Below, one piece after another: positions 36,078 to 44,666 of a stretch of 64,000 nt of DNA; position 1 is the stretch's first letter, and each line of letters opens with the position of its first letter. The position numbers and the translations under genes are program-made. Where the stretch lies: NCBI RefSeq assembly GCF_007922615.2, contig NZ_CP042301.2, positions 4,634,001 through 4,698,000 on the forward strand, given 5' to 3'. Source of the stretch: Nitratireductor mangrovi. GTDB taxonomy: Bacteria; Pseudomonadota; Alphaproteobacteria; Rhizobiales; Rhizobiaceae. The notes beneath the pieces were generated by a model, which worked only from the letters and a program-made list of their open reading frames with translations, did no database searches and had not been told where the DNA came from.

Positions 36078-36872
36078 ATGTCCCGCAAGCCCGTCGTCTA
36101 CCACATTCCCGTCTGCCCGTTCTCGCAGCGCCTCGAAATCCTGCTGGAACTGAAAGGCATACCTGATCGAGTGGATTTTTCCGTCGTCGACATCACCGTT
36201 CCGCGCCCGACCTGGCTGCTCGAACTGACGGACGGGACAACTGCCCTGCCGGTCTTGCAGACGGAGGAGGGAAGGATCATCAAGGAGAGCCTGGTCATTC
36301 TGAACTATCTCGAGGACCGGTACACCGAGCGGCCGGTCGCGCGCAGCGATCCCTACGAGCGCGCGGTCGAGAACATGCTCATCGCGCGAGAAGGGCCGTT
36401 TACGACGACGGGCTATCTCTTCGTCATGAACCAGGATCGCGCGGCGAGGCAGACCTTCCTGGAGAAGATGACCGGACACTACCGCGATCTGGACAGTTTC
36501 CTGCGAAAGTACAGTCCCGAAGGACCGTTTCTGTTCGATCGCTTCGGGCTCGCGGAAACGGTGTTTACCCCCATGTTCATGCGTTTCTGGTTTCTTGAGT
36601 ACTACGAAGGCTTCGCGCTGCCCGAAGACGGTCTCGAACGGGTTCGCGCATGGCGTGACGCCTGTCTGGCGGAGCCGGCTGCCGCACAGGTGACCCGCGA
36701 GGAAATCATCAAGCTTTATTACGACTATGCGCAAGGTGCGGGAAACGGCGCACTGTTGCCGGGCCGCACGAGATCAAGCTTCGTGTTCGATCCCGGCTGG
36801 CGCAATAGACCATGGCCGCCGCAAGCCAAGTACGGATCGTCGGCAAGCGATGCGGAACTGGGTTTGGTCTGA
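36078..36872 (+). CDS. Glutathione S-transferase family protein
   Basis: This 264-residue GST has a thioredoxin-like N-terminal domain with the active-site-like CPFSQRLEILLE near residue 12. The glutathione-site segment TALPVLQTEEGRIIKESLVI lies near residue 55, and an all-helical C-terminal domain follows. The CPFSQR motif resembles omega or dehydroascorbate-reductase-like GSTs with a catalytic Cys. The start was put at ATG 36078, which has a TGAGG upstream; ATG 36060 in the same frame is possible. Likely co-transcribed with the cupin gene. Confidence 0.88.
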   Translation: MSRKPVVYHIPVCPFSQRLEILLELKGIPDRVDFSVVDITVPRPTWLLELTDGTTALPVLQTEEGRIIKESLVILNYLEDRYTERPVARSDPYERAVENMLIAREGPFTTTGYLFVMNQDRAARQTFLEKMTGHYRDLDSFLRKYSPEGPFLFDRFGLAETVFTPMFMRFWFLEYYEGFALPEDGLERVRAWRDACLAEPAAAQVTREEIIKLYYDYAQGAGNGALLPGRTRSSFVFDPGWRNRPWPPQAKYGSSASDAELGLV

Positions 36873-36895
36873 AGTGAGGCGGCTGATTCCTGCCT

Positions 36896-37633
36896 CTAGA
36901 CCTCGTGGAGGTTGCCGGCTGCCACGACCGGACCGGTCGGCTGTCCGGTAGGCGAGCCGCCGGCCGGTTCCAGGCTGATGGCGAAGACCGCGCCCGCGCC
37001 GATCTTGCGCTGCAAGTCGTCGCTCACAGCCAGATGCACGCTCGAACCGGCCGGGATGATGCCGAGCGAGACCGGCGAATTGCCGCCCTCGATGACCCAG
37101 AGCTCGAAGTCGCGGCCCTCGTCGCGCGCGCCGGTGACATGCGAGAGCCCGATGTCGCGTTCGCTGGCGTCGTAGACCACGAAGTAGTGGACGTCGCTCT
37201 GCTGCGGCGCCAGCGAGGCGACAAGGCGCTCGCGCTGCGGCGCGGCGGGCTCGGGAGCAAGCAGCGGAAGCGCGACGGCGATCAGGAAGGCGGCAAGCGC
37301 CGCCGCTGCAATGCCGCGCCAGAGCGCGAGGCTTGCCCAGAAACCGCCCGGCGCGGTGCGATCGCTGCCAGGAGCCTGTGTCGCATTGCCGGCGAACAGG
37401 CGCCGGTCGATCGCCTGCTTCGTCGAAGCAGGCGCTTCAACCGGCTCGTAGTTCGCCGCCATTGGCGACAGGCGCTCCTCCCAGCCTTCCACGAGGCGCG
37501 CGAAATCCGGGTCGCTGTCGACACGTCGCGCGGCCGCGCGACGATCGGCATCGTCGAGCGCGCCGAGCACATACTCGGCCGCGAGCGCCTCGTCGCCCGT
37601 CAGTTCGCGTCCATCGTCGTCGGCAGCGCTCAT
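36896..37633 (-). CDS. RskA-type anti-sigma factor
   Basis: This 245-residue anti-sigma-K-like protein has a cytosolic N-terminal sigma-binding domain (residues 5-75, LTGDEALAAEYVLGALDDAD). One transmembrane helix covers 108-130 (IAAAALAAFLIAVALPLL). The periplasmic RskA C-terminal domain carries FELWVIEGGNSPVSLGIIPAG and FAISLEPAGGSPTGQPTGPV. The ATG overlaps the sigma gene stop (ATGA), so both are translated together. RskA proteins release their sigma factor on an extracytoplasmic signal through regulated proteolysis. Confidence 0.92.
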   Translation of the reverse strand: MSAADDDGRELTGDEALAAEYVLGALDDADRRAAARRVDSDPDFARLVEGWEERLSPMAANYEPVEAPASTKQAIDRRLFAGNATQAPGSDRTAPGGFWASLALWRGIAAAALAAFLIAVALPLLAPEPAAPQRERLVASLAPQQSDVHYFVVYDASERDIGLSHVTGARDEGRDFELWVIEGGNSPVSLGIIPAGSSVHLAVSDDLQRKIGAGAVFAISLEPAGGSPTGQPTGPVVAAGNLHEV

Positions 37634-38169
37634 CGCTCCAGACATTCCCTCAGTTTCAACAGGCTGCGTCGCAGCCATGTCCGCATCGTATTGAGCGGCA
37701 CGCCATGGCGCGTCGCAAGGTCGGCATAGCTGTCGCCGGAAAGATAGGCGCCACGTACCGCCGCCGCCCGGTCGGCATCGAGCTCGTCCAGGCAATCGTC
37801 GATGCGCCGGCGTTCGCCGCTGGCGACAGCCATTGCTTCCGGGCCGGGGTTGGGGTCGCTCACTTCCGTTGCCTCGTCCAGTGCCGCCGCCGTGGGTCGG
37901 CGAGCGCGCAGGCGGTCGATGCAATGGTTGCGCGCCACCGCAACGAGCCAGGAAATCGGGCTCAGCTCGGAGACAGCGAAGCGGTCGGCCTTGGTCCAGA
38001 TCTTGACGTAGACCTCCTGCAGCGCCTCCTCGGCCTCCGCCCTGTCCCTCAAGACACGCAGGCACACGCCAAAGAGTTTCGCGCTGGTTTGCCGGTAAAG
38101 CAAATCAAAGGCGCCGCGGTCCTTCATCGAGGTGCGAACGATCAGCTTGGTGATGTCATGCGGCGTCAT
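37630..38169 (-). CDS. ECF RNA polymerase sigma factor (SigK-like)
   Basis: This 179-residue group 4 sigma factor has region 2 at 20-85, with RAEAEEALQEVYVKIWTKAD and PISWLVAVARNHCIDRLR. Region 4 lies at 125-175, with SGDSYADLATRHGVPLNTMR and TWLRRSLLKLRECL. It is coupled to an RskA-type anti-sigma gene, the SigK/RskA arrangement. In Mycobacterium tuberculosis SigK drives the fasciclin proteins MPT70 and MPT83. Two fasciclin genes lie 3 to 7 kb from this pair, which makes them plausible targets. Confidence 0.92.
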   Translation of the reverse strand: MTPHDITKLIVRTSMKDRGAFDLLYRQTSAKLFGVCLRVLRDRAEAEEALQEVYVKIWTKADRFAVSELSPISWLVAVARNHCIDRLRARRPTAAALDEATEVSDPNPGPEAMAVASGERRRIDDCLDELDADRAAAVRGAYLSGDSYADLATRHGVPLNTMRTWLRRSLLKLRECLER

Positions 38170-38234
38170 GCGCGACCAAACTAGCGTGGCGTCGCGTATT
38201 TGCAATGACGACCCGTGCGTATGGCATGTTGGTA

Positions 38235-38699
38235 CTACCGCAAGCCGAGCGCGAAGCAGGCCGTCGCGGCGAGCCCGGCCACCGTTCGTACATGGTTCCA
38301 CGCGGTCCAGCGGGCGAGGTAGTCGGCCCATATGCGCGCGCCTTCGGCGCTCGCTGGATCGGCCGCGGCAAGGGCGTTGTTCATCGGCACGTTGAAGAGA
38401 ACTGTCACTGCGATGATCCCGGTGAGGTAGATCACCGAGCCTGCGATGAGCGGCAGGCCGCGCCCCTCCGACCATCCGGCCAACGCGGCGACGCCGATCG
38501 TGATCGCAAGCAGCGCCGGACCGAAGAAGGCGAGGAAGAAGACCGGATTCTGGATGACCTCGTTGATGCGCTGCATGGCAGCGATGCCCGCGGCCGGCTC
38601 GAGCCGGCCGAGAGCGCCCATGACCGCAGTGGAGAAGGCGAAGAAAAGCCCGCCCATCAGCGCGGAACCGAGCAGGGCGGCGAGGACGAGAATGGTCAT
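38235..38699 (-). CDS. DUF1772 (anthrone oxygenase-like) membrane protein
   Basis: This 154-residue membrane protein has four helices (ILVLAALLGSALMGGLFFAF; FFLAFFGPALLAITIGVAAL; SVIYLTGIIAVTVLFNVPMN; AGLAATACFAL). The conserved NVPMNNALAA is typical of DUF1772. ATG 38699 follows a GAGGGAGA site. It is the second gene after the NmrA-like gene and overlaps nothing. Some fungal relatives are anthrone oxygenases; no activity can be claimed here. Confidence 0.88.
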   Translation of the reverse strand: MTILVLAALLGSALMGGLFFAFSTAVMGALGRLEPAAGIAAMQRINEVIQNPVFFLAFFGPALLAITIGVAALAGWSEGRGLPLIAGSVIYLTGIIAVTVLFNVPMNNALAAADPASAEGARIWADYLARWTAWNHVRTVAGLAATACFALGLR

Positions 38700-38710
38700 T
38701 GGTATCTCCC

Positions 38711-39577
38711 TCAACGATCGTTGCCGGCAACGGCGGGTTCGGCCGCAACTTTCCAGACGCCGGTCGCTGCCGTCTCGCGCGCATAGGCCGAAAAACCTTT
38801 GGGTTCCCGTCCGAGCGCTCGCTTCACGCCGTCGGTCAGATAGGCGTTGCGCCCGTCGAGCACCTCGGTGAACAGCATCATCAGGAGCGCTATCATGTCG
38901 CTTGGCACCCCTTCAGACGCCAGCATTGCCGAGAATTCCCCGGGCGAGATCGTTGCGAAGCGGATATCGCGTCCGGTGGCTTCGGCGATCTCGGCTACCG
39001 CTTCCGACAAGGTCAGGAGGCGCGGCCCTGTCAATTCGTAGAGCTGACCGATGTGACCGTCCTCGGTCAGCGCGGCAACGGCGGCGTCGGCAATGTCTTC
39101 GGCGTCGACGAAAGGTTCCCGCACGCTGCCGACCGGGAGCGCTATGACGCCCGCCTTGACGAAATCGAGCAGAAAGCTTTCCGAAAAATTCTGGTTGAAC
39201 CAGCTGCAGCGCAGGATCGTCCAATCGGCACCCGAGGCCTTGAGGATGTCCTCGCTGCGTTGTGCTTCCTCCTCCCCGCGACCGGACAACAGCACGATGC
39301 GCCTTACTCCCTGCGCCAGCGCGGTCTCGACGAAGGCCGCGATTGCTTCCGGTGCGCCGGGGGCGGCGAGGTCCGGATAGTAGGTCACGTAGGCGGCGGA
39401 GGTGCCTTCCAGTGCTGCCGGCCAGGTTGCGCGGTCTTCCCAGTCGAAGGGGATCGATGCCGACCGCGAGCCGATGCGTACCTGCCTGCCGCGCGCGGCA
39501 AGGCCTTCAGCGACGCGGCGGCCGGTCTTGCCGTTGCCGCCGATGAGCAGGATCGGGTTCTGTGTGCTCTGTGTCAT
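38711..39577 (-). CDS. NmrA/SDR-like NAD(P)-binding protein
   Basis: This 288-residue atypical short-chain dehydrogenase has the nucleotide loop ILLIGGNGKTGRRVAEGL at residues 9-26, RIVLLSGRGEEEA near 92 and the WTILRCSWFNQNFSE segment near 120. The YxxxK catalytic pair of classical SDRs is absent, so it is probably an NmrA-type sensor or a quinone reductase of the QOR2 type. It is divergent from a TetR gene. With the DUF1772 gene behind it, it probably forms the operon that this TetR protein controls. Confidence 0.88.
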   Translation of the reverse strand: MTQSTQNPILLIGGNGKTGRRVAEGLAARGRQVRIGSRSASIPFDWEDRATWPAALEGTSAAYVTYYPDLAAPGAPEAIAAFVETALAQGVRRIVLLSGRGEEEAQRSEDILKASGADWTILRCSWFNQNFSESFLLDFVKAGVIALPVGSVREPFVDAEDIADAAVAALTEDGHIGQLYELTGPRLLTLSEAVAEIAEATGRDIRFATISPGEFSAMLASEGVPSDMIALLMMLFTEVLDGRNAYLTDGVKRALGREPKGFSAYARETAATGVWKVAAEPAVAGNDR

Positions 39578-39604
39578 CTCGCTCTCCTAAAAGATGAGTA
39601 ATCC

Positions 39605-39622
39605 TCACATTTGCAAATGTGA
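39605..39622. promoter_or_regulatory. Perfect 18-bp palindrome, probable TetR operator
   Basis: TCACATTTGCAAATGTGA is a perfect palindrome in the 100-base gap between the divergent NmrA-like and TetR genes. It is centred 37 bases from the NmrA start and 65 bases from the TetR start. Two AATCCTCA repeats flank it (39600-39607 and 39627-39634). It is the natural binding site for the adjacent TetR dimer, controlling both directions. Confidence 0.75.
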
Positions 39623-39677
39623 TAAATCCTCATATTATGATTGTCAAGCGGCAAATCGAATCGAGAGCGAAGAGAAA

Positions 39678-40316
39678 ATGAGCGGGCCCACAGCCGGGAA
39701 AAATGCCGTGATCACACCGTCACCGCGCAAGACGCCGGTGCAGCAGCGCAGCCGGGAGCGATTCGAGCGCATGTTGGCCGCTGCTACCGAGCTCATCGCC
39801 GAGCAGGGCAGCGACGCCTTGAAAATGAGCGATGTGGCAGCGCGCGCCGATGTGTCGATCGGCTCGCTTTACCAGTTCTTCCCGGACAAGAGCGCGATCC
39901 TCGCCACCTTGGTGGAGCGTTGCAATGCGCAAAGCCGCGACTGCATCGAGGAAGAACTGTCCGGCGTGCGCGACAGCGACGGCTTGCGAACAGCCTTCTT
40001 CGACCTCATCGACATTTATTATGCGATGTTCCTCGCCGAACCGGCGATGCGCGACATCTGGTCCGGGGCGCAGGCCGACAAGCAGTTGAGCGCGCTGCAG
40101 GTCGAGGAAAGCCGCGCCAACGCCGCGGTGCTCGCGTCGGTTCTGGAGAGGCTGTTCCCGGGTGCCGACCAAGCGAGGCTTGCGACGAAGTCGCTGTTGG
40201 TCATGCACCTTGGCGAGGAGACCATGCGGCTGGCGCTCGCGGTCGGCCGTGCCGAAGGCGACCGCTTGGTGGAGGCGTACAAGGATATGGCGGTGAGGGA
40301 ACTACTCGCCGCGTGA
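39678..40316 (+). CDS. TetR family transcriptional regulator
   Basis: This 212-residue repressor starts at ATG 39678. The HTH region is RERFERMLAAATELIAEQGS, then MSDVAARADVSIGSLYQFFP. The C-terminal ligand domain belongs to the TetR_C group with FFDLIDIYYAMFLAEPAMRD. It is divergent from the NmrA/DUF1772 operon and faces a perfect palindrome in the shared gap, so it is most likely an autoregulated local repressor. The inducer is unknown. Confidence 0.9.
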   Translation: MSGPTAGKNAVITPSPRKTPVQQRSRERFERMLAAATELIAEQGSDALKMSDVAARADVSIGSLYQFFPDKSAILATLVERCNAQSRDCIEEELSGVRDSDGLRTAFFDLIDIYYAMFLAEPAMRDIWSGAQADKQLSALQVEESRANAAVLASVLERLFPGADQARLATKSLLVMHLGEETMRLALAVGRAEGDRLVEAYKDMAVRELLAA

Positions 40317-40374
40317 GCGGGCGCCGAAACAAGAAGGCCTGCCAACCGCCGGGGCCGTCCCAAGGTGGTAGTTC

Positions 40375-42192
40375 CTATTCGGCCGGCTGGTTGGGCTTTT
40401 TCTTGAACAGTCCGGCGAGATTGTCCCACAGTTCGATCTTGGCACCCTGGCGCTTCATGATGATGCCCTGCTGCAGGATCGACAGGAAGTTGTTCCAGGC
40501 CCAATAGATGACAAGGCCGGCCGGGAACGTCGCCAGCATGAAGGTAAAGACCACCGGCATCCAGTTGAAGATCATGGCCTGGGTTGGGTCCGGCGGCGTC
40601 GGGTTCATGCGCATCTGCAGGAACATCGTGACGCCCATGATCAGTGGCCAAACGCCGATCAGCAGGAATGACGGCACGTCGTAGGGCAGCAGCCCGAACA
40701 GGTTGAAGATCGAGGTCGGATCCGGCGCCGCCAGATCCTGAATCCAGCCAAAGAACGGTGCGTGCCGCATTTCGATGGTGACGTAGAGCACCTTGTAAAG
40801 CGCGAAGAAGACCGGAATCTGGATCAGGATCGGCCAGCAGCCCGCGACCGGATTGATCTTCTCGGTCTTGTACAGCTCCATCATCGCCTGCTGCTGCTTC
40901 ATCTTGTCGTCCGCATATTTTTCGCGGATCTCCAGCATCTTCGGCTGCACCTTCTTCATGTTCGCCATCGACTTGTAGGACTTGTTGGCGAGCGGGAAGA
41001 AGATGAGCTTGACGATGACGGTGGTCGCAAGGATGGCCACGCCAAAATTGCCGAGCAACTTGTAGAGCCAGTCGATCAGGTAAAACATTGGCTTGGTGAT
41101 GAAGTAGAACCAGCCCCAGTCGATCAGAAGGTCGAACTGGCGGATCTGGCGCTCCTGCTCGTAGGCGTCGACCCTGGAAACTTCCTTGGCGCCGGCGAAC
41201 ACCATGGTTTCCAGCGTCGCCGTCTCGCCCGCATTGACCACCATCGGGTCCGCAAGGAAATCGGCCTGGTAGCGAGGGCGTCCGTCGCTGTTGTAGACGA
41301 AGCGCGGCTGGAACTGCTGCTTGCCCGACGGCACCATCGCCACAGCCCAGTATTTGTCGGTAATTCCGAGCCAGCCGTCATTCGACTTCGACGGGATGAT
41401 CTTGCCGTCCTCCTCGACGTCCGAGTAGTCGATCTCCTGCAGGCCTTCCTCTCCGGTAACGCCGATCAGGCCTTCGTGGAGAACGTAGATGCCCGTCGTC
41501 TGCGGCTTCTCGAACCGGGTCACGCGACCATAATTGCTCAGCGACACCGCGTTGCCGGACCTGTTTTCGATCGTGTCGGAGAACGTGAACATGTAGTCGG
41601 AGTCCACCGCGATCGTGCGCCGGAAAACCAATCCCTTGTCGTTCTCGTAGGTAAGCACCACAGGGTTTGCCGGCGTCAGCACCGGCTCGCCCTCGACCGA
41701 CCACACCGTATTGAAGGTGGGCACGTCGCCGGTCGCGTCGCTCCCGACAAAGCCGACTTCGGCGTAGTAGCCTTCCGGCAATTGCGAGGGGTTCAGAAGC
41801 TCGATGTTCGGCGAGTCCTTTTTCACCGTCAGCCGGTAGTCCCTGAGACCGAGGTCGTCGATGCGCGCGCCGGTCAGGTTGATCGAGCCGAACAGCCGCG
41901 GCGTATCGATCTTGATGCGGCCGTCGGCCGACACGGCCGCAGGGCGGCCTTTCTGACCGTCGGCCTCAACACCCTCGCCCGGTATGTCGCCGCCCGGTGC
42001 CCGGGCAGGTCCGGCAATCCCGGTGCCATCCGCGCCTTGCTGCGCCTGCTCGCGCTCGGCGACGGCTTCGGCCTCGATGCGCGCCTGTTCCCGCTGCCGT
42101 TCGATCTTCGGGTTCACGTAGAACACCTGCCAGACCGTCAGGATGACGATCGACAGCGCGATCGTGATGAAGAAATTACGATTGTTTTCCAT
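40375..42192 (-). CDS. yidC: Membrane protein insertase YidC
   Basis: YidC inserts proteins into the inner membrane alone or with SecYEG. The 605 residues have an N-terminal helix ([20 protein letters not shown]) and a large periplasmic beta domain (about 70-350). The five-helix insertase core carries [40 protein letters not shown] in the coiled cytosolic loop, and [16 protein letters not shown]. The start overlaps the rnpA end by 17 bases. In relatives engB and argB follow yidC directly; here the TetR gene and accessory DNA do. Confidence 0.97.
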   Translation of the reverse strand: MENNRNFFITIALSIVILTVWQVFYVNPKIERQREQARIEAEAVAEREQAQQGADGTGIAGPARAPGGDIPGEGVEADGQKGRPAAVSADGRIKIDTPRLFGSINLTGARIDDLGLRDYRLTVKKDSPNIELLNPSQLPEGYYAEVGFVGSDATGDVPTFNTVWSVEGEPVLTPANPVVLTYENDKGLVFRRTIAVDSDYMFTFSDTIENRSGNAVSLSNYGRVTRFEKPQTTGIYVLHEGLIGVTGEEGLQEIDYSDVEEDGKIIPSKSNDGWLGITDKYWAVAMVPSGKQQFQPRFVYNSDGRPRYQADFLADPMVVNAGETATLETMVFAGAKEVSRVDAYEQERQIRQFDLLIDWGWFYFITKPMFYLIDWLYKLLGNFGVAILATTVIVKLIFFPLANKSYKSMANMKKVQPKMLEIREKYADDKMKQQQAMMELYKTEKINPVAGCWPILIQIPVFFALYKVLYVTIEMRHAPFFGWIQDLAAPDPTSIFNLFGLLPYDVPSFLLIGVWPLIMGVTMFLQMRMNPTPPDPTQAMIFNWMPVVFTFMLATFPAGLVIYWAWNNFLSILQQGIIMKRQGAKIELWDNLAGLFKKKPNQPAE

Positions 42193-42541
42193 CAGGAACG
42201 GTTCCGCGCATTCGTCGGGAAAGTTCGCTTTTCAGCACGTCGAACGGCGCGGCGGCGATCTCGCGGCGCCCGACGATCACATAGTCCTTGCCGGCTTCCA
42301 TGTCATCAGCGGCATGGACGCGCACGGCTTCTCTCAGCCGCCGGCGAATCCGGTTGCGCACCACCGAATTGCCGGTCTTCTTGGTCACAGTAAGGCCGAG
42401 CCGGGGCGGCGCGTCGTCGCCGCGATCGAGAACCTCGAGCATGAACAGGCGCCCGCGCCGCTTTTCGCCCCGCCGCACGGCCAGGAAGTCAGCGCGCTTG
42501 CGCAGCCGCTCGGGAGGCCGCGATCGCCCATTTTCGGCCAA
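42176..42541 (-). CDS. rnpA: Ribonuclease P protein component
   Basis: RnpA binds the catalytic RNA of RNase P for tRNA 5' maturation. The start was set at TTG 42541, 13 bases after rpmH, giving 121 residues. The frame stays open further upstream across rpmH, but that stretch has no conservation. The signature RNR region is [16 protein letters not shown] near residue 55, preceded by [12 protein letters not shown] and followed by [10 protein letters not shown]. The overlap with yidC indicates one operon. Confidence 0.92.
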   Translation of the reverse strand: MAENGRSRPPERLRKRADFLAVRRGEKRRGRLFMLEVLDRGDDAPPRLGLTVTKKTGNSVVRNRIRRRLREAVRVHAADDMEAGKDYVIVGRREIAAAPFDVLKSELSRRMRGTVPDGKQS

Positions 42542-42554
42542 CAGTCGAAACCGC

Positions 42555-42689
42555 TCAGGCTGAAAGGCGATTGCGTCCGCGGTTGCGGCGTGCGGCGACC
42601 ACGCGGCGGCCGCCCTTGGTGGCCATGCGGGCACGGAAGCCATGACGGCGTTTGCGAACGAGCTTCGAAGGCTGATAGGTACGCTTCAT
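42555..42689 (-). CDS. rpmH: 50S ribosomal protein L34
   Basis: This small gene encodes the 44-residue L34. It reads [18 protein letters not shown], then [20 protein letters not shown] and NRLSA, which is the full-length universal sequence. It is the first gene of the rpmH-rnpA-yidC operon and lies 120 bases behind a strong promoter. Confidence 0.98.
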   Translation of the reverse strand: MKRTYQPSKLVRKRRHGFRARMATKGGRRVVAARRNRGRNRLSA

Positions 42690-42808
42690 TTATTTGATAC
42701 CGCGGCGTGCGGCCCTTCTTGGTTCTGTCTCTTCAGAGCAGGAGCGTCGGGGCCATGCCGAGGGCACACACAAAAGGCGCCGGGGCGGCTGACCCGATCG
42801 TGCGGCGG

Positions 42809-42837
42809 CTTATAGGGACACGCCCTGGCGAAGTCAA
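42809..42837 (-). promoter_or_regulatory. Sigma-70 promoter of the rpmH-rnpA-yidC operon
   Basis: On the minus strand TTGACT and TATAAG are separated by exactly 17 bases, the best consensus match seen in the window. Transcription would start near 42802, leaving a leader of about 110 bases before rpmH. The rest of the 314-base gap to the DUF547 start (42690-43003) shows no gene or further clear signal. Confidence 0.8.
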
Positions 42838-43003
42838 CGCCAAGCCGGGGATGGGCGACCACGTGGGCGACCTCACGAAAGGGTGAGCTCCTGGCAATCT
42901 AGGGTCAATAGACGGTGAGAACGCCTGCGAGGCGGTTGTTTGGTTACGCACGGTGGGCCAAGTCGGAAAAAGCAAGCTTCAAAAACGAGTGTTACGAGGA
43001 CGC

Positions 43004-43858
43004 GTGACGATCAAGAGCGAATCCATCGACCGTGTGACGTCCGGTCAGTCCTTGCCCAGGCGAACCTTCCTCACCGGCGCGCTGTCGGCCCTGGCCAGCT
43101 TGGTGTTGCCGACGGGCGCCTTAGCCGCGCCGCTCGAGCACTTCAGGCCACGCGGGGTTGGCGGCTACGACCATGGTGCATATGCTCCGCTGCTGGCTCG
43201 TTTCGTCAAGCCGGACGGCGCCGGCTACAACCGTGTTGACTATGCCGGCTTCAAGCGCGATGGGCACGGCCCGCTGAAGGCATATGTCGCAGCGTTGCAG
43301 TCGGCGACACCGTCGCGCTTCTCGGTTGATGCAGCGCATGCCTTCTGGATCAACCTCTACAACGCGGTCACGCTGGATGTTGTCCTCGACCACTATCCGG
43401 TCGCCACGATCAAGAACATCGGTCTCGGCGGTGGCGGTCTGTTCGGGCGCGGCCCTTGGTCAAAGGAACTGGTCAGCGTCGAAGAGACGCCGCTTTCGCT
43501 CGATGACATCGAGCACCGGATCATCCGGCCGCTCTTCAACGACCCGATGAGCCACTATGCGCTCAACTGCGCCTCCTATTCGTGCCCCAACCTCGCCGTG
43601 ACAGCCTTCACCGGCGAGAATGTCGGCCGGCTCATGCGCGACAACGCCGTCGCCTATGTCAATCACGAGCGCGGTGTCGCTGTCGCCCGCGGCAGGATAA
43701 CCGCTTCGAAAATCTATTCCTGGTATGCTGACGACTTCGGAGGGTGGGGCCGCCTGAAAGGCCATTGGACGGCGTTCGCCACAAAACCGCATGCGGCAGC
43801 AATTCGCGCCGCCGAGATGGGCGGTTATGACTATGACTGGTCGCTCAACGATGTCTGA
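43004..43858 (+). CDS. DUF547 domain-containing exported protein
   Basis: This 284-residue protein of unknown function has a Tat-like signal (PRRTFLTGALSALASLVLPT) ending near ALA. The DUF547 core includes FWINLYNAVTLDVVLDHYPV near residue 112, a HYALNCASYSCPNL segment with two Cys near 185, and a SKIYSWYADDFG end part. The GTG at 43004 has GAGGA close upstream; a further GTG at 43031 or one at 42953 is possible. The stop lies seven bases before the TVP38 gene and overlaps an alternative start for it, so the two are coupled. Confidence 0.87.
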   Translation: MTIKSESIDRVTSGQSLPRRTFLTGALSALASLVLPTGALAAPLEHFRPRGVGGYDHGAYAPLLARFVKPDGAGYNRVDYAGFKRDGHGPLKAYVAALQSATPSRFSVDAAHAFWINLYNAVTLDVVLDHYPVATIKNIGLGGGGLFGRGPWSKELVSVEETPLSLDDIEHRIIRPLFNDPMSHYALNCASYSCPNLAVTAFTGENVGRLMRDNAVAYVNHERGVAVARGRITASKIYSWYADDFGGWGRLKGHWTAFATKPHAAAIRAAEMGGYDYDWSLNDV

Positions 43859-43865
43859 GGAAACG

Positions 43866-44618
43866 ATGATGACCGGCCGCAGCGAGGAGAAGCGGCAAGA
43901 AGGCAGCGGGGGCACGGTCAAACGCTTCGCGCCGCTTGCCGTCGTCGTTGCCGGGCTCGCCTTTGGCTACGCCATGGGCTGGCACCAATACCTTTCCCTC
44001 GGCTATCTCGCGGAGAGCAGGGAATTCCTGCTCGACTTCGTCGACAAGAACTATCTCGCCTCGCTCTTCGGCTTCCTCCTCGTCTACGCCCTAGCGGTGG
44101 CCTTCTCCTTCCCGGCAGCCTCGGTTCTCACCATCTTCGGGGGCCTGCTGTTCGGCTGGCTCGTAGCGGGGGTCGTCGTCGCCGTTGCCGCTACGCTCGG
44201 CGCCACTGTGGTTTTTGTCGCTGCGCGAACGGCATTCGGGGATATCCTGCACAAGAAGCTTGGATCGCGCGTCGCCCGGCTGGCCGACGGTTTCGAGCGC
44301 GACGCCTTCGGCTATCTGCTGGTGCTGCGTCTGGCGCCGATCTTTCCTTTCTGGATCATCAACATCGCGCCCGCCTTCTTCGAGGTGCGGTTGCGCACAT
44401 ATGTCGCTGCGACGTTCATTGGCATCCTGCCCGGCACTTTCGCCTATGCATGGCTGGGCCAGGGCCTCGACAGCGTGCTCGTCGCCGCTCGCGAGGCTGG
44501 GCGCGAAGTGTCATTGCGCGATCTCGTCACACCGGAAATCACCCTGGCCTTCCTGGCGCTGGCCCTTGTTGCGCTAATCCCGACCGTCGTAAGGAAGCTC
44601 GGAGGCGGACGCGGCTGA
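43866..44618 (+). CDS. TVP38/TMEM64 family membrane protein (VTT domain)
   Basis: This 250-residue inner-membrane protein of the DedA-like VTT superfamily has hydrophobic segments VVVAGLAFGYAMGW, FGFLLVYALAVAFSFP, LTIFGGLLFGWLVAGVVVAV and FLALALVALIP. The family motif FPAASVLTIFGGLLFG and the RLAPIFPFWIINIAPAFFEV re-entrant loop are present. ATG 43866 follows GAGGAAACG; an earlier ATG at 43851 overlaps the DUF547 stop. The family is linked to lipid scrambling or undecaprenyl-phosphate transport. The neighbouring oxidoreductase suggests a joint function. Confidence 0.88.
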   Translation: MMTGRSEEKRQEGSGGTVKRFAPLAVVVAGLAFGYAMGWHQYLSLGYLAESREFLLDFVDKNYLASLFGFLLVYALAVAFSFPAASVLTIFGGLLFGWLVAGVVVAVAATLGATVVFVAARTAFGDILHKKLGSRVARLADGFERDAFGYLLVLRLAPIFPFWIINIAPAFFEVRLRTYVAATFIGILPGTFAYAWLGQGLDSVLVAAREAGREVSLRDLVTPEITLAFLALALVALIPTVVRKLGGGRG

Positions 44619-44666
44619 CCGGGCCGAACCATGCCCAGGCCGGCGCGCGACGAGCGAGGAATCCCA

